Part shown: positions 1 through 5,812 of the stretch, piece after piece
Layout of the letters: each line of letters starts with the position of its first letter
Position numbering within the stretch: the stretch's first letter is position 1
Source: Clostridia bacterium
GTDB taxonomy: Bacteria > Bacillota > Clostridia > Oscillospirales > CAG-272
Reading direction: 5' to 3'
Assembly (NCBI GenBank): GCA_017461825.1
Contig: JAFTXB010000078.1
Coordinates: 1 to 6,053, forward strand
Length of the DNA: 6,053 nt
Position numbers and translations under genes: made by a program
The notes under the pieces: generated by a model
Databases searched by the model: none
Seen by the model: the letters and a program-made list of their open reading frames with translations, nothing else
Told to the model about the DNA's origin: nothing

Positions 1-825
1 AATCGTAGTTCCGTACACCGTACCTGCATTGGTACAGTTTGTAAGAGTTGCGCCGCCACGCGCTAAACCAATCAAACCTCCCGGGTTTTGCGCACATCTT
101 GCGAGAGTGTCAGCAACACCGATCGTAGCCTTTGAACAAACATTTGTCAATTGAACACTACCCCAGCAAAGACCGGCAATGGCACCTACACGGCTTTGAT
201 TGTCATTGCTGTTTGCTTTAAAATGGCATCCTTCTCCCAAGACCAAGTTTTTAATTCTTGCATACGTAACCAAACCAAACAAACCCGATTCGCAACCATT
301 TGTTGCTTTATTAGCTGAATCGTCGAAAGTAAGATTATCAATCGTATGTCCCATACCGTCAAACACACCGCAAAACATAGCTCGATTACTGTTTGTGTTT
401 TGTGAAATATCAAATTGATACCCGATAGGCTCAAAAGAAAGCCCCTCGCTCAAATCGTTCATATCAATATCGGCGGTCAGATAAAAAGTTACATAACGAA
501 AACCGTCGGCAGGTTTTGCAAGTGCTTCGGTTTGACCTTGAGGAATATATTTTCCGTTTGTCAGTTGCGACAGCATCACCAGTTCGTCTGCCGAGCTGAT
601 CGTATACTTGCCGTTATCACCGCTTACAAGATGCGCATTGCCGTTTGCAACATAGTCTTCATAATATTTTGCAATTGATTTCGTACCATCCGGCACCTTT
701 GTTGTTACCAAAGATGCAGAATAACCGATTGGAGCAGTTGTTGTATCCGCGGATACCGAAAGGGGGATGATTGCAGAAGTTAAAACAAGCACAAAAGATA
801 AAACATACAGAACTATTTTTTTCAT
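1..825 (-). CDS. Secreted GLUG-repeat surface protein, N-terminal 275 residues (runs off left edge)
   Basis: The frame stays open from an ATG at 825 to the window edge, so the C-terminus is missing. AAGGAGG at 834-840 fixes this start. Residues 1-26 form a signal peptide: KK, a long hydrophobic core, then SVSA followed by D, a signal peptidase I type site with no lipobox cysteine. The mature part opens with a segment of the type that precedes GLUG repeats: YTISSADELVMLSQLTNG at about 74-91, LTADIDMND at 116-124, FEPIG at 131-135 and FDGMGHTIDNLTF at 155-167. Glycine-rich repeat units follow: GLFGLVTYARIKNLVLG (181-197), VGAIAGLCWGSVQLTNV (213-229) and GGLIGLARGGATLTNCTNAG (249-268). GLUG repeats are found in secreted or surface proteins and are thought to build a beta-solenoid; binding or structural roles are usual, enzymatic ones are not established. 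It is the last visible gene of the sialidase-like operon, 24 bp after the solute-binding protein. A cell-wall anchor or further domains could lie beyond the edge. Family is likely; function is unknown. Confidence 0.85.
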   Translation of the reverse strand, partial: MKKIVLYVLSFVLVLTSAIIPLSVSADTTTAPIGYSASLVTTKVPDGTKSIAKYYEDYVANGNAHLVSGDNGKYTISSADELVMLSQLTNGKYIPQGQTEALAKPADGFRYVTFYLTADIDMNDLSEGLSFEPIGYQFDISQNTNSNRAMFCGVFDGMGHTIDNLTFDDSANKATNGCESGLFGLVTYARIKNLVLGEGCHFKANSNDNQSRVGAIAGLCWGSVQLTNVCSKATIGVADTLARCAQNPGGLIGLARGGATLTNCTNAGTVYGTTI

Positions 826-833
826 GATAATTT

Positions 834-840
834 CCTCCTT
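834..840 (-). promoter_or_regulatory. Ribosome binding site of the GLUG protein
   Basis: AAGGAGG on the minus strand lies 8 bases before the ATG at 825-823, inside the 24-bp gap after the solute-binding protein stop. It supports a translated gene in a frame that has no stop within the window. Confidence 0.8.
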
Positions 841-849
841 TTTATTTTG

Positions 850-2310
850 TTATTTCATGTTAAGAATAAAGTCTTTCAACTCGTTCAGAGCTGTGTTGGA
901 CATCATATACATGTTGTAGTTGTTTCGCACAAAGCTCATGGTATCGGTGCTCTTGTTGTCAACCACAACTCCGCGAAGCACCTGATATCCTCCGCCGCCA
1001 AAGGTCAAGCCAATGGTGTACTTTTTGTGCGCGTGCAAGAAATCCAACATGTCATAATCTTCCTGAACCTTGGAAAGTCTGCCAAGCAGAATATTGTTAA
1101 AGAATGTGGGGCGATAATAGGAATAGGAATATGCGGCAAGTGCCTCGAGCAAAAATCCGCTCATTTGAGCATCGGGAGCATGGGCGGGAATGCAAAGGAA
1201 TCCCGATCCGCAGCTGACATAATAATCCTTTTGCAGCTCGTCAAACTTGGGAAGTGGCAAAAATCCCATATCCCCCTCATAGGTTTGCAAATACCGATAC
1301 AAGGAGCCAATGTTATATGTCATAAAGAGTACACGGTCACTCAAAAATGCCGTCCACCCCTCCGAGCCCGAAAAGGTGCCGTAATTACTTTGGTTGATAA
1401 ACACACGGTCTCCGCTGTTCCAAAGCAAGTTGTAAAGCTTTTGCGCCATGTCGTTGAGCTTTTCGGTTTGATTGATCAACTCGGAATAATAGTTTCCGCT
1501 TTCGTCCACTCCCATCAGCGGAAGCCCGGCGGAAATGTGCAAGCTTATCGTATGACCGTATTCATACACCAATCCGTATTGCGCATTTGCCTTATCCTCA
1601 TTGATATCATTTCCGTACAGCTTGAGCATCTGGCCCATCTTTTCCATTGTCCATTCGCCGTCCCTAACGATATCATACAAGGACTTTTCAAACTGCAGAT
1701 CGGTTGCGATCTTACGGTTGAAGATCATTGCCGAAAAGCCCTGACCGTCCATTGTAAAATCCGACACCGCAAAAAACAGCTTGCCGCCCAAAGTGTATTC
1801 CTCGATCTGGGATTGATTCCAATATACCGCATCAAGATCAACATACTCCAGAGTGCGGAAATCGGTGAGACACCCTTGCATAATGGCGTTTGTCCATGAA
1901 ATATCGGGGTGCGGGTACACAAAATCGTAATCCCCGCCGCCTGCCGCCTCGGAATTGAAGAGCGGATCACAGGTCGTTCCGTTGTATTCCTGAGCGACCA
2001 GTGAAACGTTGTATGTCTCATTTACATAAGCGGTCCTCTCAAACGCTACCTGATGCAACAAATTGCCTTCCATGTCGTCAGCAAAGAAGTGATAATCCGC
2101 GTTGTAACCTTTAAAGGTCAAAAGCACGACTTCTCGCGGTGCCCCCTCTTCGCCAAAATCCATTGGGGGCAACCCTGACAAGGTCTCGTCCGATGCATCT
2201 CCCGAGCCACCGTCGGTTTCGATCGGCGGTTTTTTACCGTTTGTGCAGGAGCAAAGCAACAGGGCGGCGGCACATAAAAGCAAGATGAGACAAGTCAATG
2301 TTTTTTTCAT
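850..2310 (-). CDS. Extracellular solute-binding lipoprotein (ABC transporter substrate-binding type)
   Basis: The product is 486 residues and probably captures a sugar or oligosaccharide outside the membrane for an ABC importer. I start it at 2310 because AAGGAGG at 2317-2323 sits just upstream. An in-frame ATG at 2346 would add 12 charged residues, overlap the upstream gene and lack a good site. Residues 1-22 are a lipoprotein signal ending LCSC, so Cys22 is the likely lipidated residue; Cys at the -2 position is slightly unusual. A low-complexity linker rich in G, S, D and E follows to about residue 58. The body has marks of clostridial family-1 binding proteins: YDFVYPHPD (128-136), LYDIVRDGEWTMEKM (211-225, the DGEWT-type hinge motif), GDMGFLPLPKFDELQKDYYV (346-365), IPAHAPDAQMSGFLLEAL (374-391) and a C-terminal stretch with EDYDMLDFLHAHKKYTIG (417-434). 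It lies 22 bp downstream of the sialidase-like gene in the same operon. No permease or ATPase gene is visible, so its transporter may be elsewhere. Class is confident; ligand is unknown. Confidence 0.9.
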   Translation of the reverse strand: MKKTLTCLILLLCAAALLLCSCTNGKKPPIETDGGSGDASDETLSGLPPMDFGEEGAPREVVLLTFKGYNADYHFFADDMEGNLLHQVAFERTAYVNETYNVSLVAQEYNGTTCDPLFNSEAAGGGDYDFVYPHPDISWTNAIMQGCLTDFRTLEYVDLDAVYWNQSQIEEYTLGGKLFFAVSDFTMDGQGFSAMIFNRKIATDLQFEKSLYDIVRDGEWTMEKMGQMLKLYGNDINEDKANAQYGLVYEYGHTISLHISAGLPLMGVDESGNYYSELINQTEKLNDMAQKLYNLLWNSGDRVFINQSNYGTFSGSEGWTAFLSDRVLFMTYNIGSLYRYLQTYEGDMGFLPLPKFDELQKDYYVSCGSGFLCIPAHAPDAQMSGFLLEALAAYSYSYYRPTFFNNILLGRLSKVQEDYDMLDFLHAHKKYTIGLTFGGGGYQVLRGVVVDNKSTDTMSFVRNNYNMYMMSNTALNELKDFILNMK

Positions 2311-2316
2311 AAGATA

Positions 2317-2323
2317 CCTCCTT
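2317..2323 (-). promoter_or_regulatory. Ribosome binding site fixing the solute-binding protein start
   Basis: AAGGAGG on the minus strand ends 6 bases before the ATG at 2310-2308, inside the 22-bp gap after the sialidase-like stop codon. It favours this ATG over the in-frame one at 2346. Confidence 0.85.
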
Positions 2324-2332
2324 TTTTTCTCT

Positions 2333-3616
2333 TTATTCAACTTCATTGAGTTGCCATTTGGTGTACATGATGGACGGCTTGTTATCGTACTGATAACGCA
2401 TGTAATACACCGAAACCAGCGTGCCGTCCGCTAACTGTTCGGTGGCGGGATACCCAAGGTCGTCGCTATAAGGGTCATTTGAGACGCTTAAAGTGATCGC
2501 ATCGCTCCATGTCACGCCCTCGTCCGAGCTATACCGCGCGTAAATGCCTGTGGGTCCGTGGGTGTCACTGTACGTACGCCGTGAATACGTACACACCAAC
2601 ACGCCGTTTTCAAGCTGCAACAAATGCGCGGGCGCGCCCTGCCAATCCATTACCTTTGCCATAGACCACGTACTTCCCCAGTCATCCGAATAGGTGATCA
2701 GCGTTTCCAGATCGTTGGTCGTGGGACCTTGCACACGCATAACAACTACGATACGTCCACTCTCAAGCTGGGTAACATGAGGCTCACACACACGGTAACC
2801 GTTCTTTTGATATGCATCGGGTACGGGGATCTGATAAGCATGTGTCCATGTTTTGCCTCCGTCCTTGCTGCGGATCGCGTAAATTCCCGCGCCGTAATCG
2901 GTCTGTCCGGATGCCGACCCAACGTACAGCAGGGTTCCCGTGGACAACACCGTGGGGCCGTGAGGCGCAAACACCGGAACCGATATCGGTTCTCCCCACG
3001 TTTTTCCGTAATCCTCGGAAATACGAACGTAAGAAACCGAGCGCTTTTCCGCGTCGGACATAGCCGCCCAGGATGCCAGCAATTGGTCGTATTCCTCTTG
3101 GGTAACGTACTTCTTCCAGCCTACCTCATAATTGAGATAAAACTCGGTTGCGTGATTGAAGCAGGTCAGGAGCAGCTTTCCGTCTCCGAGATATACGATC
3201 CCCGCATAGCGTTCATCCATGGGAGTGTCATTGATCACAGTTCCCGGAGACCACGTACTTCCCCCATCGGTGCTGGTATACATTACGGTTTCGCCAAAGG
3301 GGCAAATATGTAAATATCGGCGGGATGCTACGGCGTAAAGCGTACCGTTCTCATCCACGCATACGCTCGGCCAACCGTGATATTGTTGCCTCGTGGTGAT
3401 CTGACGTCCCACAAGTCCCGTGGCAAGAATATTGGCGCGAAGCTTTGTGGGAATGACCTTTTCGGGGATCTCCGGAGCGGCGGTGGTGCTTTCCTCGCTT
3501 TTGCTCTCTTGGGTATCGGAAGGCTCAACCCCTCCGTTTGTTGCGCAAGATGCCAATAACAAAACGAGCACCAGTAATAACCCCAACCACCTCTTCATCA
3601 TTTTTTTGCTTTGCAT
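2333..3616 (-). CDS. Sialidase-like BNR (Asp-box) beta-propeller lipoprotein
   Basis: The 427-residue product starts at 3616, where AAGGAGG at 3624-3630 precedes the ATG; the longer in-frame start at 3667 overlaps the promoter. Residues 1-24 are a lipoprotein signal with lipobox LASC (Cys24), followed by a Ser/Glu/Thr-rich tether to about residue 50. Five Asp boxes (S-x-D-x-G-x-T-W) occur at 115-122, 200-207, 250-257, 310-317 and 363-370, as expected for a sialidase-fold propeller. The canonical FRIP arginine motif before the first box is replaced by HGWPSV (80-85), and no Asp corresponding to the usual acid/base appears between there and box 1. Other conserved-looking marks are HICPFG (103-108), NDTPMDERYAG (129-139), APHGP (217-221), EPHVTQLESG (278-287) with R294, and LGYP (387-390). 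From memory these mark a recurrent subgroup annotated as sialidase or exo-alpha-sialidase, with a helical insert at about 160-195. It is the first gene of the operon. Fold is confident; true sialidase activity is doubtful. Confidence 0.88.
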   Translation of the reverse strand: MQSKKMMKRWLGLLLVLVLLLASCATNGGVEPSDTQESKSEESTTAAPEIPEKVIPTKLRANILATGLVGRQITTRQQYHGWPSVCVDENGTLYAVASRRYLHICPFGETVMYTSTDGGSTWSPGTVINDTPMDERYAGIVYLGDGKLLLTCFNHATEFYLNYEVGWKKYVTQEEYDQLLASWAAMSDAEKRSVSYVRISEDYGKTWGEPISVPVFAPHGPTVLSTGTLLYVGSASGQTDYGAGIYAIRSKDGGKTWTHAYQIPVPDAYQKNGYRVCEPHVTQLESGRIVVVMRVQGPTTNDLETLITYSDDWGSTWSMAKVMDWQGAPAHLLQLENGVLVCTYSRRTYSDTHGPTGIYARYSSDEGVTWSDAITLSVSNDPYSDDLGYPATEQLADGTLVSVYYMRYQYDNKPSIMYTKWQLNEVE

Positions 3617-3623
3617 TTCTTTT

Positions 3624-3630
3624 CCTCCTT
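3624..3630 (-). promoter_or_regulatory. Ribosome binding site fixing the sialidase-like start
   Basis: AAGGAGG on the minus strand ends 7 bases before the ATG at 3616-3614. It selects this start over the ATG at 3667, which lies upstream of the predicted -10 and so would not be on the transcript. Confidence 0.85.
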
Positions 3631-3655
3631 TCTGTTTGATTTGGGATGCCATAAC

Positions 3656-3684
3656 AGTATAACACATCTCAAAACGGCTGACAA
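3656..3684 (-). promoter_or_regulatory. Sigma-A-type promoter of the sialidase-like operon
   Basis: On the minus strand TTGTCA (3684-3679) and TATACT (3661-3656) are separated by exactly 17 bp. Each hexamer is close to the TTGACA/TATAAT consensus. Transcription would start near 3649, giving a leader of about 33 bases that includes the ribosome binding site. It would drive the sialidase-like, solute-binding and GLUG genes, since no other promoter is obvious in the short gaps between them. Confidence 0.75.
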
Positions 3685-3704
3685 TTATCTAAAAAGACCT
3701 GTTT

Positions 3705-3722
3705 GACGGAAATTCGTCCGTC
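3705..3722. promoter_or_regulatory. Inverted repeat GACGGA-N6-TCCGTC upstream of the sialidase-like promoter
   Basis: Two perfect 6-base arms flank AATTCG. The repeat lies 20 bp upstream of the sialidase-like -35 and 41 bp downstream of the aldolase stop codon. Position suits an operator. It could instead be a weak terminator for the aldolase, but on the minus strand the nearest T-run begins about eight bases after the stem and is only five long. Operator is slightly preferred. Confidence 0.4.
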
Positions 3723-3763
3723 GGTGAGCGGAATTTTTTCTGTAAAAAACCGAAGTGATCCAC

Positions 3764-4561
3764 TCAATTGCGGCCGACATAAACCCCCGCCGCCTTCATG
3801 ACCTCTAACATTTTTGTCATGTTATCATGATTATAATTATATATAGCACTGACATCGGAGCCGATATTGATAAACTGATACCCAAGATCGACCAGAGACG
3901 CAAAATCATTGATGCCGCCAACCGTACCCGCAAATTTACCGTATTTATGAGCCGTTTCAACAATGCGGCGGCGCGCCTCGTGAATTTCGGGGTCCTGGAA
4001 CTGAAACGGCTTTCCGATTCCCTGGCTGTAATCGGCAGGCCCAAAAAAGATCATGTCTATTCCGGGCAACGCACAGATCTCGTCCAGCTCCTGCATCGGT
4101 TCGGGATCCTCGATCTGCACCACCACAAAACGCTCTTCGTTTGCTTCCTTAATATAAGCCTGCATATCCGTGCAGTGATAGCCTGTATCCGCGTTTCCGC
4201 CATCCACGGGGCGACGGCCGATCGGATGGAATTTGGTATAGTAAACGATCTTTTTTGCATCCTCCAGCCCCATCAGATGAGGCACCATAATGCCTGTGCT
4301 GTCCGCCTCAAGGGGACGGATCAGATCGCTGTAAGAGCCGCGTTGTACGCGCGTCAGCACATCGCAGTCAAAGCTTCTCACGCCGCGCACAAAATCGCCA
4401 ACCGTTGTGATGCTGTTCGGAACATGCTCCATATCGATCCAAACGCAGTCAAAACCGCAGGAAGCCGCAATTTCCGCCTCTCTCGGATCGGAAAAATTAA
4501 ACTTTGTACTGACAGCCACGCCGCCTTGTCTCATAATTCTCAAAACCCTGCTTTTTCTCAT
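3764..4561 (-). CDS. HpcH/HpaI-family class II aldolase/lyase (2-keto-3-deoxy acid type)
   Basis: The 265-residue product has the usual length for this family of metal-dependent, pyruvate-forming aldolases that cleave 2-keto-3-deoxy (or 4-hydroxy-2-keto) acids in the cytosol. The start at 4561 is chosen because GAAGGAG at 4567-4573 precedes it; a longer in-frame ATG at 4651 falls at the predicted transcription start. Family marks run in order: FDCVWIDMEHVPN (37-49, with catalytic-type His46), LTRVQ (69-73, substrate-type Arg71), STGIMVPHLMGLEDAKKIV (88-106), VVVQIEDPEPM (146-156, metal-ligand-type Glu151) and IDMIFFGPADYSQGIG (168-183, metal-ligand-type Asp177). The GRRP-DGGNADTGYH loop at 115-129 differs from the family's usual G-R-G form and may reflect a different substrate. 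No signal peptide is present. The gene has its own promoter and lies between the sialidase-like operon and the divergent regulator, so joint control is plausible. HpcH, RhmA/YfaU, GarL-like and citrate-lyase-beta-like activities cannot be separated by reading alone. Confidence 0.9.
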   Translation of the reverse strand: MRKSRVLRIMRQGGVAVSTKFNFSDPREAEIAASCGFDCVWIDMEHVPNSITTVGDFVRGVRSFDCDVLTRVQRGSYSDLIRPLEADSTGIMVPHLMGLEDAKKIVYYTKFHPIGRRPVDGGNADTGYHCTDMQAYIKEANEERFVVVQIEDPEPMQELDEICALPGIDMIFFGPADYSQGIGKPFQFQDPEIHEARRRIVETAHKYGKFAGTVGGINDFASLVDLGYQFINIGSDVSAIYNYNHDNMTKMLEVMKAAGVYVGRN

Positions 4562-4566
4562 AAAAA

Positions 4567-4573
4567 CTCCTTC
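4567..4573 (-). promoter_or_regulatory. Ribosome binding site fixing the aldolase start
   Basis: GAAGGAG on the minus strand lies 5 bases before the ATG at 4561-4559. It supports a 265-residue product that begins with MRKSRVLRIM, as is usual for the family, over the 295-residue form. Confidence 0.8.
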
Positions 4574-4656
4574 AATCTCTTTTTTGTGATCGTCCTTCAA
4601 AGGAAAGCGCCTCGGTGTTCCCAACCAAAGCAGGAAAACCTTATCTCTCATTTGAA

Positions 4657-4685
4657 ATTATATCATAAACAAAATCAAAAAACAA
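4657..4685 (-). promoter_or_regulatory. Sigma-A-type promoter of the aldolase gene
   Basis: On the minus strand TTGTTT (4685-4680) and a perfect TATAAT (4662-4657) are separated by 17 bp. Transcription would begin near 4650, leaving a leader of about 89 nt. The -35 is weak (four of six matches to TTGACA), which fits a promoter needing an activator, and an inverted repeat ends 11 bp upstream of it. Confidence 0.75.
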
Positions 4686-4696
4686 TTAACGCAAAA

Positions 4697-4719
4697 GACG
4701 CACCATTTTAAAATGCGTC
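4697..4719. promoter_or_regulatory. 23-bp inverted repeat GACGC-N13-GCGTC, candidate operator of the aldolase promoter
   Basis: Perfect 5-base outer arms enclose a core that is itself nearly all palindrome (CATTTTAAAATG, 4704-4715), offset by a 3-base insertion on the left. It begins 11 bp upstream of the aldolase -35, the usual place for an activator. A terminator role is unlikely, as no gene would be read into it from upstream and the following T-run is only four bases long. Confidence 0.5.
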
Positions 4720-4727
4720 CGCAGAGG

Positions 4728-4783
4728 TCATGTTTTTTTCGATCTGTTTCGTTTTTTTTACACTTTTTCACAAGCAAACATGA
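4728..4783. repeat. Spaced inverted repeat TCATGTTT / AAACATGA
   Basis: TCATGTTT (4728-4735) and its exact reverse complement AAACATGA (4776-4783) are separated by 40 bp of T-rich DNA. Centre-to-centre spacing is 48 bp. Both arms lie between the two divergent promoters. They may be paired half-sites, but 8-base arms can occur by chance in AT-rich DNA. Confidence 0.3.
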
Positions 4784-4791
4784 ACTAAATA

Positions 4792-4814
4792 GACGCTTTT
4801 TTCAAAACCGTGTC
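4792..4814. promoter_or_regulatory. 23-bp site GACGC-N13-GTGTC resembling the 4697-4719 repeat
   Basis: It has the same overall length and arm spacing as the 4697-4719 site, with one mismatch in the right arm, and matches that site's reverse complement at 15 of 23 positions by hand alignment. It ends 29 bp upstream of the araC-type -35. Two like sites, each upstream of one divergent promoter, suggest a common regulator. Confidence 0.35.
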
Positions 4815-4817
4815 CGA

Positions 4818-4832
4818 CAACTGAATAAGTTG
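4818..4832. promoter_or_regulatory. Inverted repeat CAACT-N5-AGTTG upstream of the araC-type promoter
   Basis: Perfect 5-base arms flank GAATA and end 11 bp upstream of the -35 at 4844. The position suits an operator for the AraC-type gene, for example autoregulation. Short arms make chance occurrence possible. Confidence 0.3.
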
Positions 4833-4843
4833 AACAGCAAACC

Positions 4844-4872
4844 TTGATTTTTCAGAGTTGTTTTGATATAAT
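4844..4872 (+). promoter_or_regulatory. Sigma-A-type promoter of the AraC-family gene
   Basis: TTGATT (4844-4849) and a perfect TATAAT (4867-4872) are separated by 17 bp. Transcription would start near 4879, giving a leader of about 29 nt with GAGAGG at 4895-4900 as ribosome binding site. It probably also drives the nucleoside-hydrolase-like gene downstream. Confidence 0.75.
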
Positions 4873-4907
4873 TCATTTAAATAATATCTGTATAGAGAGG
4901 TAAAGCC

Positions 4908-5807
4908 ATGGCAATTATTATAAACCCATTTTCGTTGGAAATTCCTGTGCAGATCGGCCCGTTAAATGTCATGTTTTTCATCAATGAAAACCTATATGTT
5001 ACCAATACAGAGTGCATTTCATCCCCTCATAATCACCACGACTATGAATTGCGTTATATAGAATCCGGCAATTGTAAGCAGATCATTGAAAACAAGGTGT
5101 ATCATGTTTCCCGCCACGATCTTTTGCTGGTGCATCCGTTTGAATACCACTGTCAGGATCAATTTATGATCGACCAAAAATCCTGTCAATTCAATCTGCG
5201 CTTTTATATCAAGGAGCCCAACAATACCTCCCCGAAAAGCCATCAAAAACAGCTCTATAACAATATCATTCGGTTGTTGAACGAAACACGCTACATTCAC
5301 GATAAAAGAGCGATATTCCTCCCCTATCTCCGACAGATCTTTCACGAGATCCACCAAAAAAAGGACGGATATATTTATAATCTGCAGGCTCTTTGTTTGC
5401 TGGTACTGACCGAGCTTGTTCGGCTTGCGAAAAAAAAAGAGATTCCTATCTTTCCCGAAGAATCTCTTAAATATAGAGGCAGCGGCTATGAGCGCGCGCG
5501 AATAGACGGCTTTTTTCGGCGCAATTTTCTGACAAATGCCACGGCACAGGATCTGGCGGAAGAGCTCAATATTTCCATGCGGCAGGTCAATCGAATCCTG
5601 AACCGTATATACGGGATCTCCTTTACGCAAAAGATTACTGAAATGCGCTTGCAGGAAGCAGCGCACCAAATCATCACCACAGACAAGCCGATCTCCGCCA
5701 TCAGTCATGATTGCGGCTTTAAAAACTACAACTATTTTTTCAAATGCTTTAAAAAGCACTTTCAAATCACCCCCAGAGAATTTTACAAACAATACAGGGA
5801 GGTGTAA
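4908..5807 (+). CDS. AraC-family transcriptional regulator with N-terminal cupin sensor
   Basis: The 299-residue protein has the normal AraC-family length and is cytosolic. The N-terminal cupin-like sensor carries HNHHDYELRYIESG (41-54), the typical H-x-H-x(2)-Y-E-L strand of sugar-responsive members, then VYHVSRHDLLLVHPFEYH (64-81). A mostly helical linker runs from about 110 to 195. The C-terminal DNA-binding domain has both helix-turn-helix units: TAQDLAEELNISMRQVNRIL (212-231) and PISAISHDCGFKNYNYFFKC (261-280), closing with the family signature FKKHFQITPREFYKQYR (281-297). The start ATG at 4908 follows GAGAGG by seven bases. It is divergent from the aldolase and followed five bases later by a nucleoside-hydrolase-like gene. 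By family behaviour it would activate the neighbouring catabolic genes when a sugar-type ligand binds; the candidate sites in 4697-4832 are possible targets. The effector cannot be read from sequence. Confidence 0.95.
   Translation: MAIIINPFSLEIPVQIGPLNVMFFINENLYVTNTECISSPHNHHDYELRYIESGNCKQIIENKVYHVSRHDLLLVHPFEYHCQDQFMIDQKSCQFNLRFYIKEPNNTSPKSHQKQLYNNIIRLLNETRYIHDKRAIFLPYLRQIFHEIHQKKDGYIYNLQALCLLVLTELVRLAKKKEIPIFPEESLKYRGSGYERARIDGFFRRNFLTNATAQDLAEELNISMRQVNRILNRIYGISFTQKITEMRLQEAAHQIITTDKPISAISHDCGFKNYNYFFKCFKKHFQITPREFYKQYREV
5796..5804 (+). promoter_or_regulatory. Ribosome binding site of the nucleoside-hydrolase-like gene, inside the AraC-type gene
   Basis: AGGGAGGTG overlaps the last codons (Arg-Glu-Val) of the regulator and lies 8 bases before the ATG at 5813. 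This arrangement implies one transcript and probable translational coupling of the two genes. Confidence 0.8.
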
Positions 5808-5812
5808 TAAGC

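Larger units (their letters stand above)
4562..4907. other. Divergent control region between aldolase and AraC-family gene
   Basis: This 346-bp stretch has no credible gene. It contains two outward-facing sigma-A-type promoters, the aldolase leader of about 89 nt (4562-4650), and a central AT-rich part (4720-4800) with several T-tracts. Several inverted repeats sit between the promoters and are listed separately. Translations across it are either extensions of the aldolase frame or opposite-strand shadows. I see no recognisable riboswitch fold; a weak 7-bp stem with wobble pairs is possible in the aldolase leader. Confidence 0.7.

Noticed and set aside
1..825. Reading the three GLUG units as DNA repeats or a CRISPR-like array
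   Set aside because: Similarity is at the protein level only; the bases do not repeat at regular spacing.
847..1899. Long plus-strand open frame of 350 codons opposite the solute-binding protein
   Set aside because: It is antisense to a gene with a clear lipoprotein signal, family motifs and ribosome binding site. Its translation shows no family features and it has no convincing ribosome binding site.
2624..3313. Plus-strand open frame opposite the sialidase-like gene
   Set aside because: It covers the region encoding four of the five Asp boxes on the minus strand and is a shadow frame.
3730..3750. TTTTTT-CTGT-AAAAAA hairpin after the aldolase
   Set aside because: An all-AT stem is too weak for a terminator, and such runs are common in this AT-rich gap.
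3764..4651. Longer 295-residue form of the aldolase starting at 4651
   Set aside because: That ATG lies at the predicted transcription start with no ribosome binding site, while the ATG at 4561 has one and gives the normal family N-terminus. Leaderless translation cannot be excluded.
3827..4711. Plus-strand open frame of 294 codons opposite the aldolase
   Set aside because: The minus-strand frame carries all HpcH/HpaI motifs. The plus-strand translation is unrelated and reads through the aldolase promoter.
4697..4719. Intrinsic terminator at the GACGC repeat
   Set aside because: The stem has only five GC-containing pairs plus an AT core with a bulge, and only a short T-run follows on the minus strand. 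No gene is being read toward it.
5019..5792. Minus-strand open frame of 257 codons opposite the AraC-type gene
   Set aside because: The plus strand carries both helix-turn-helix units and the cupin motif; the minus-strand product shows no recognisable features.
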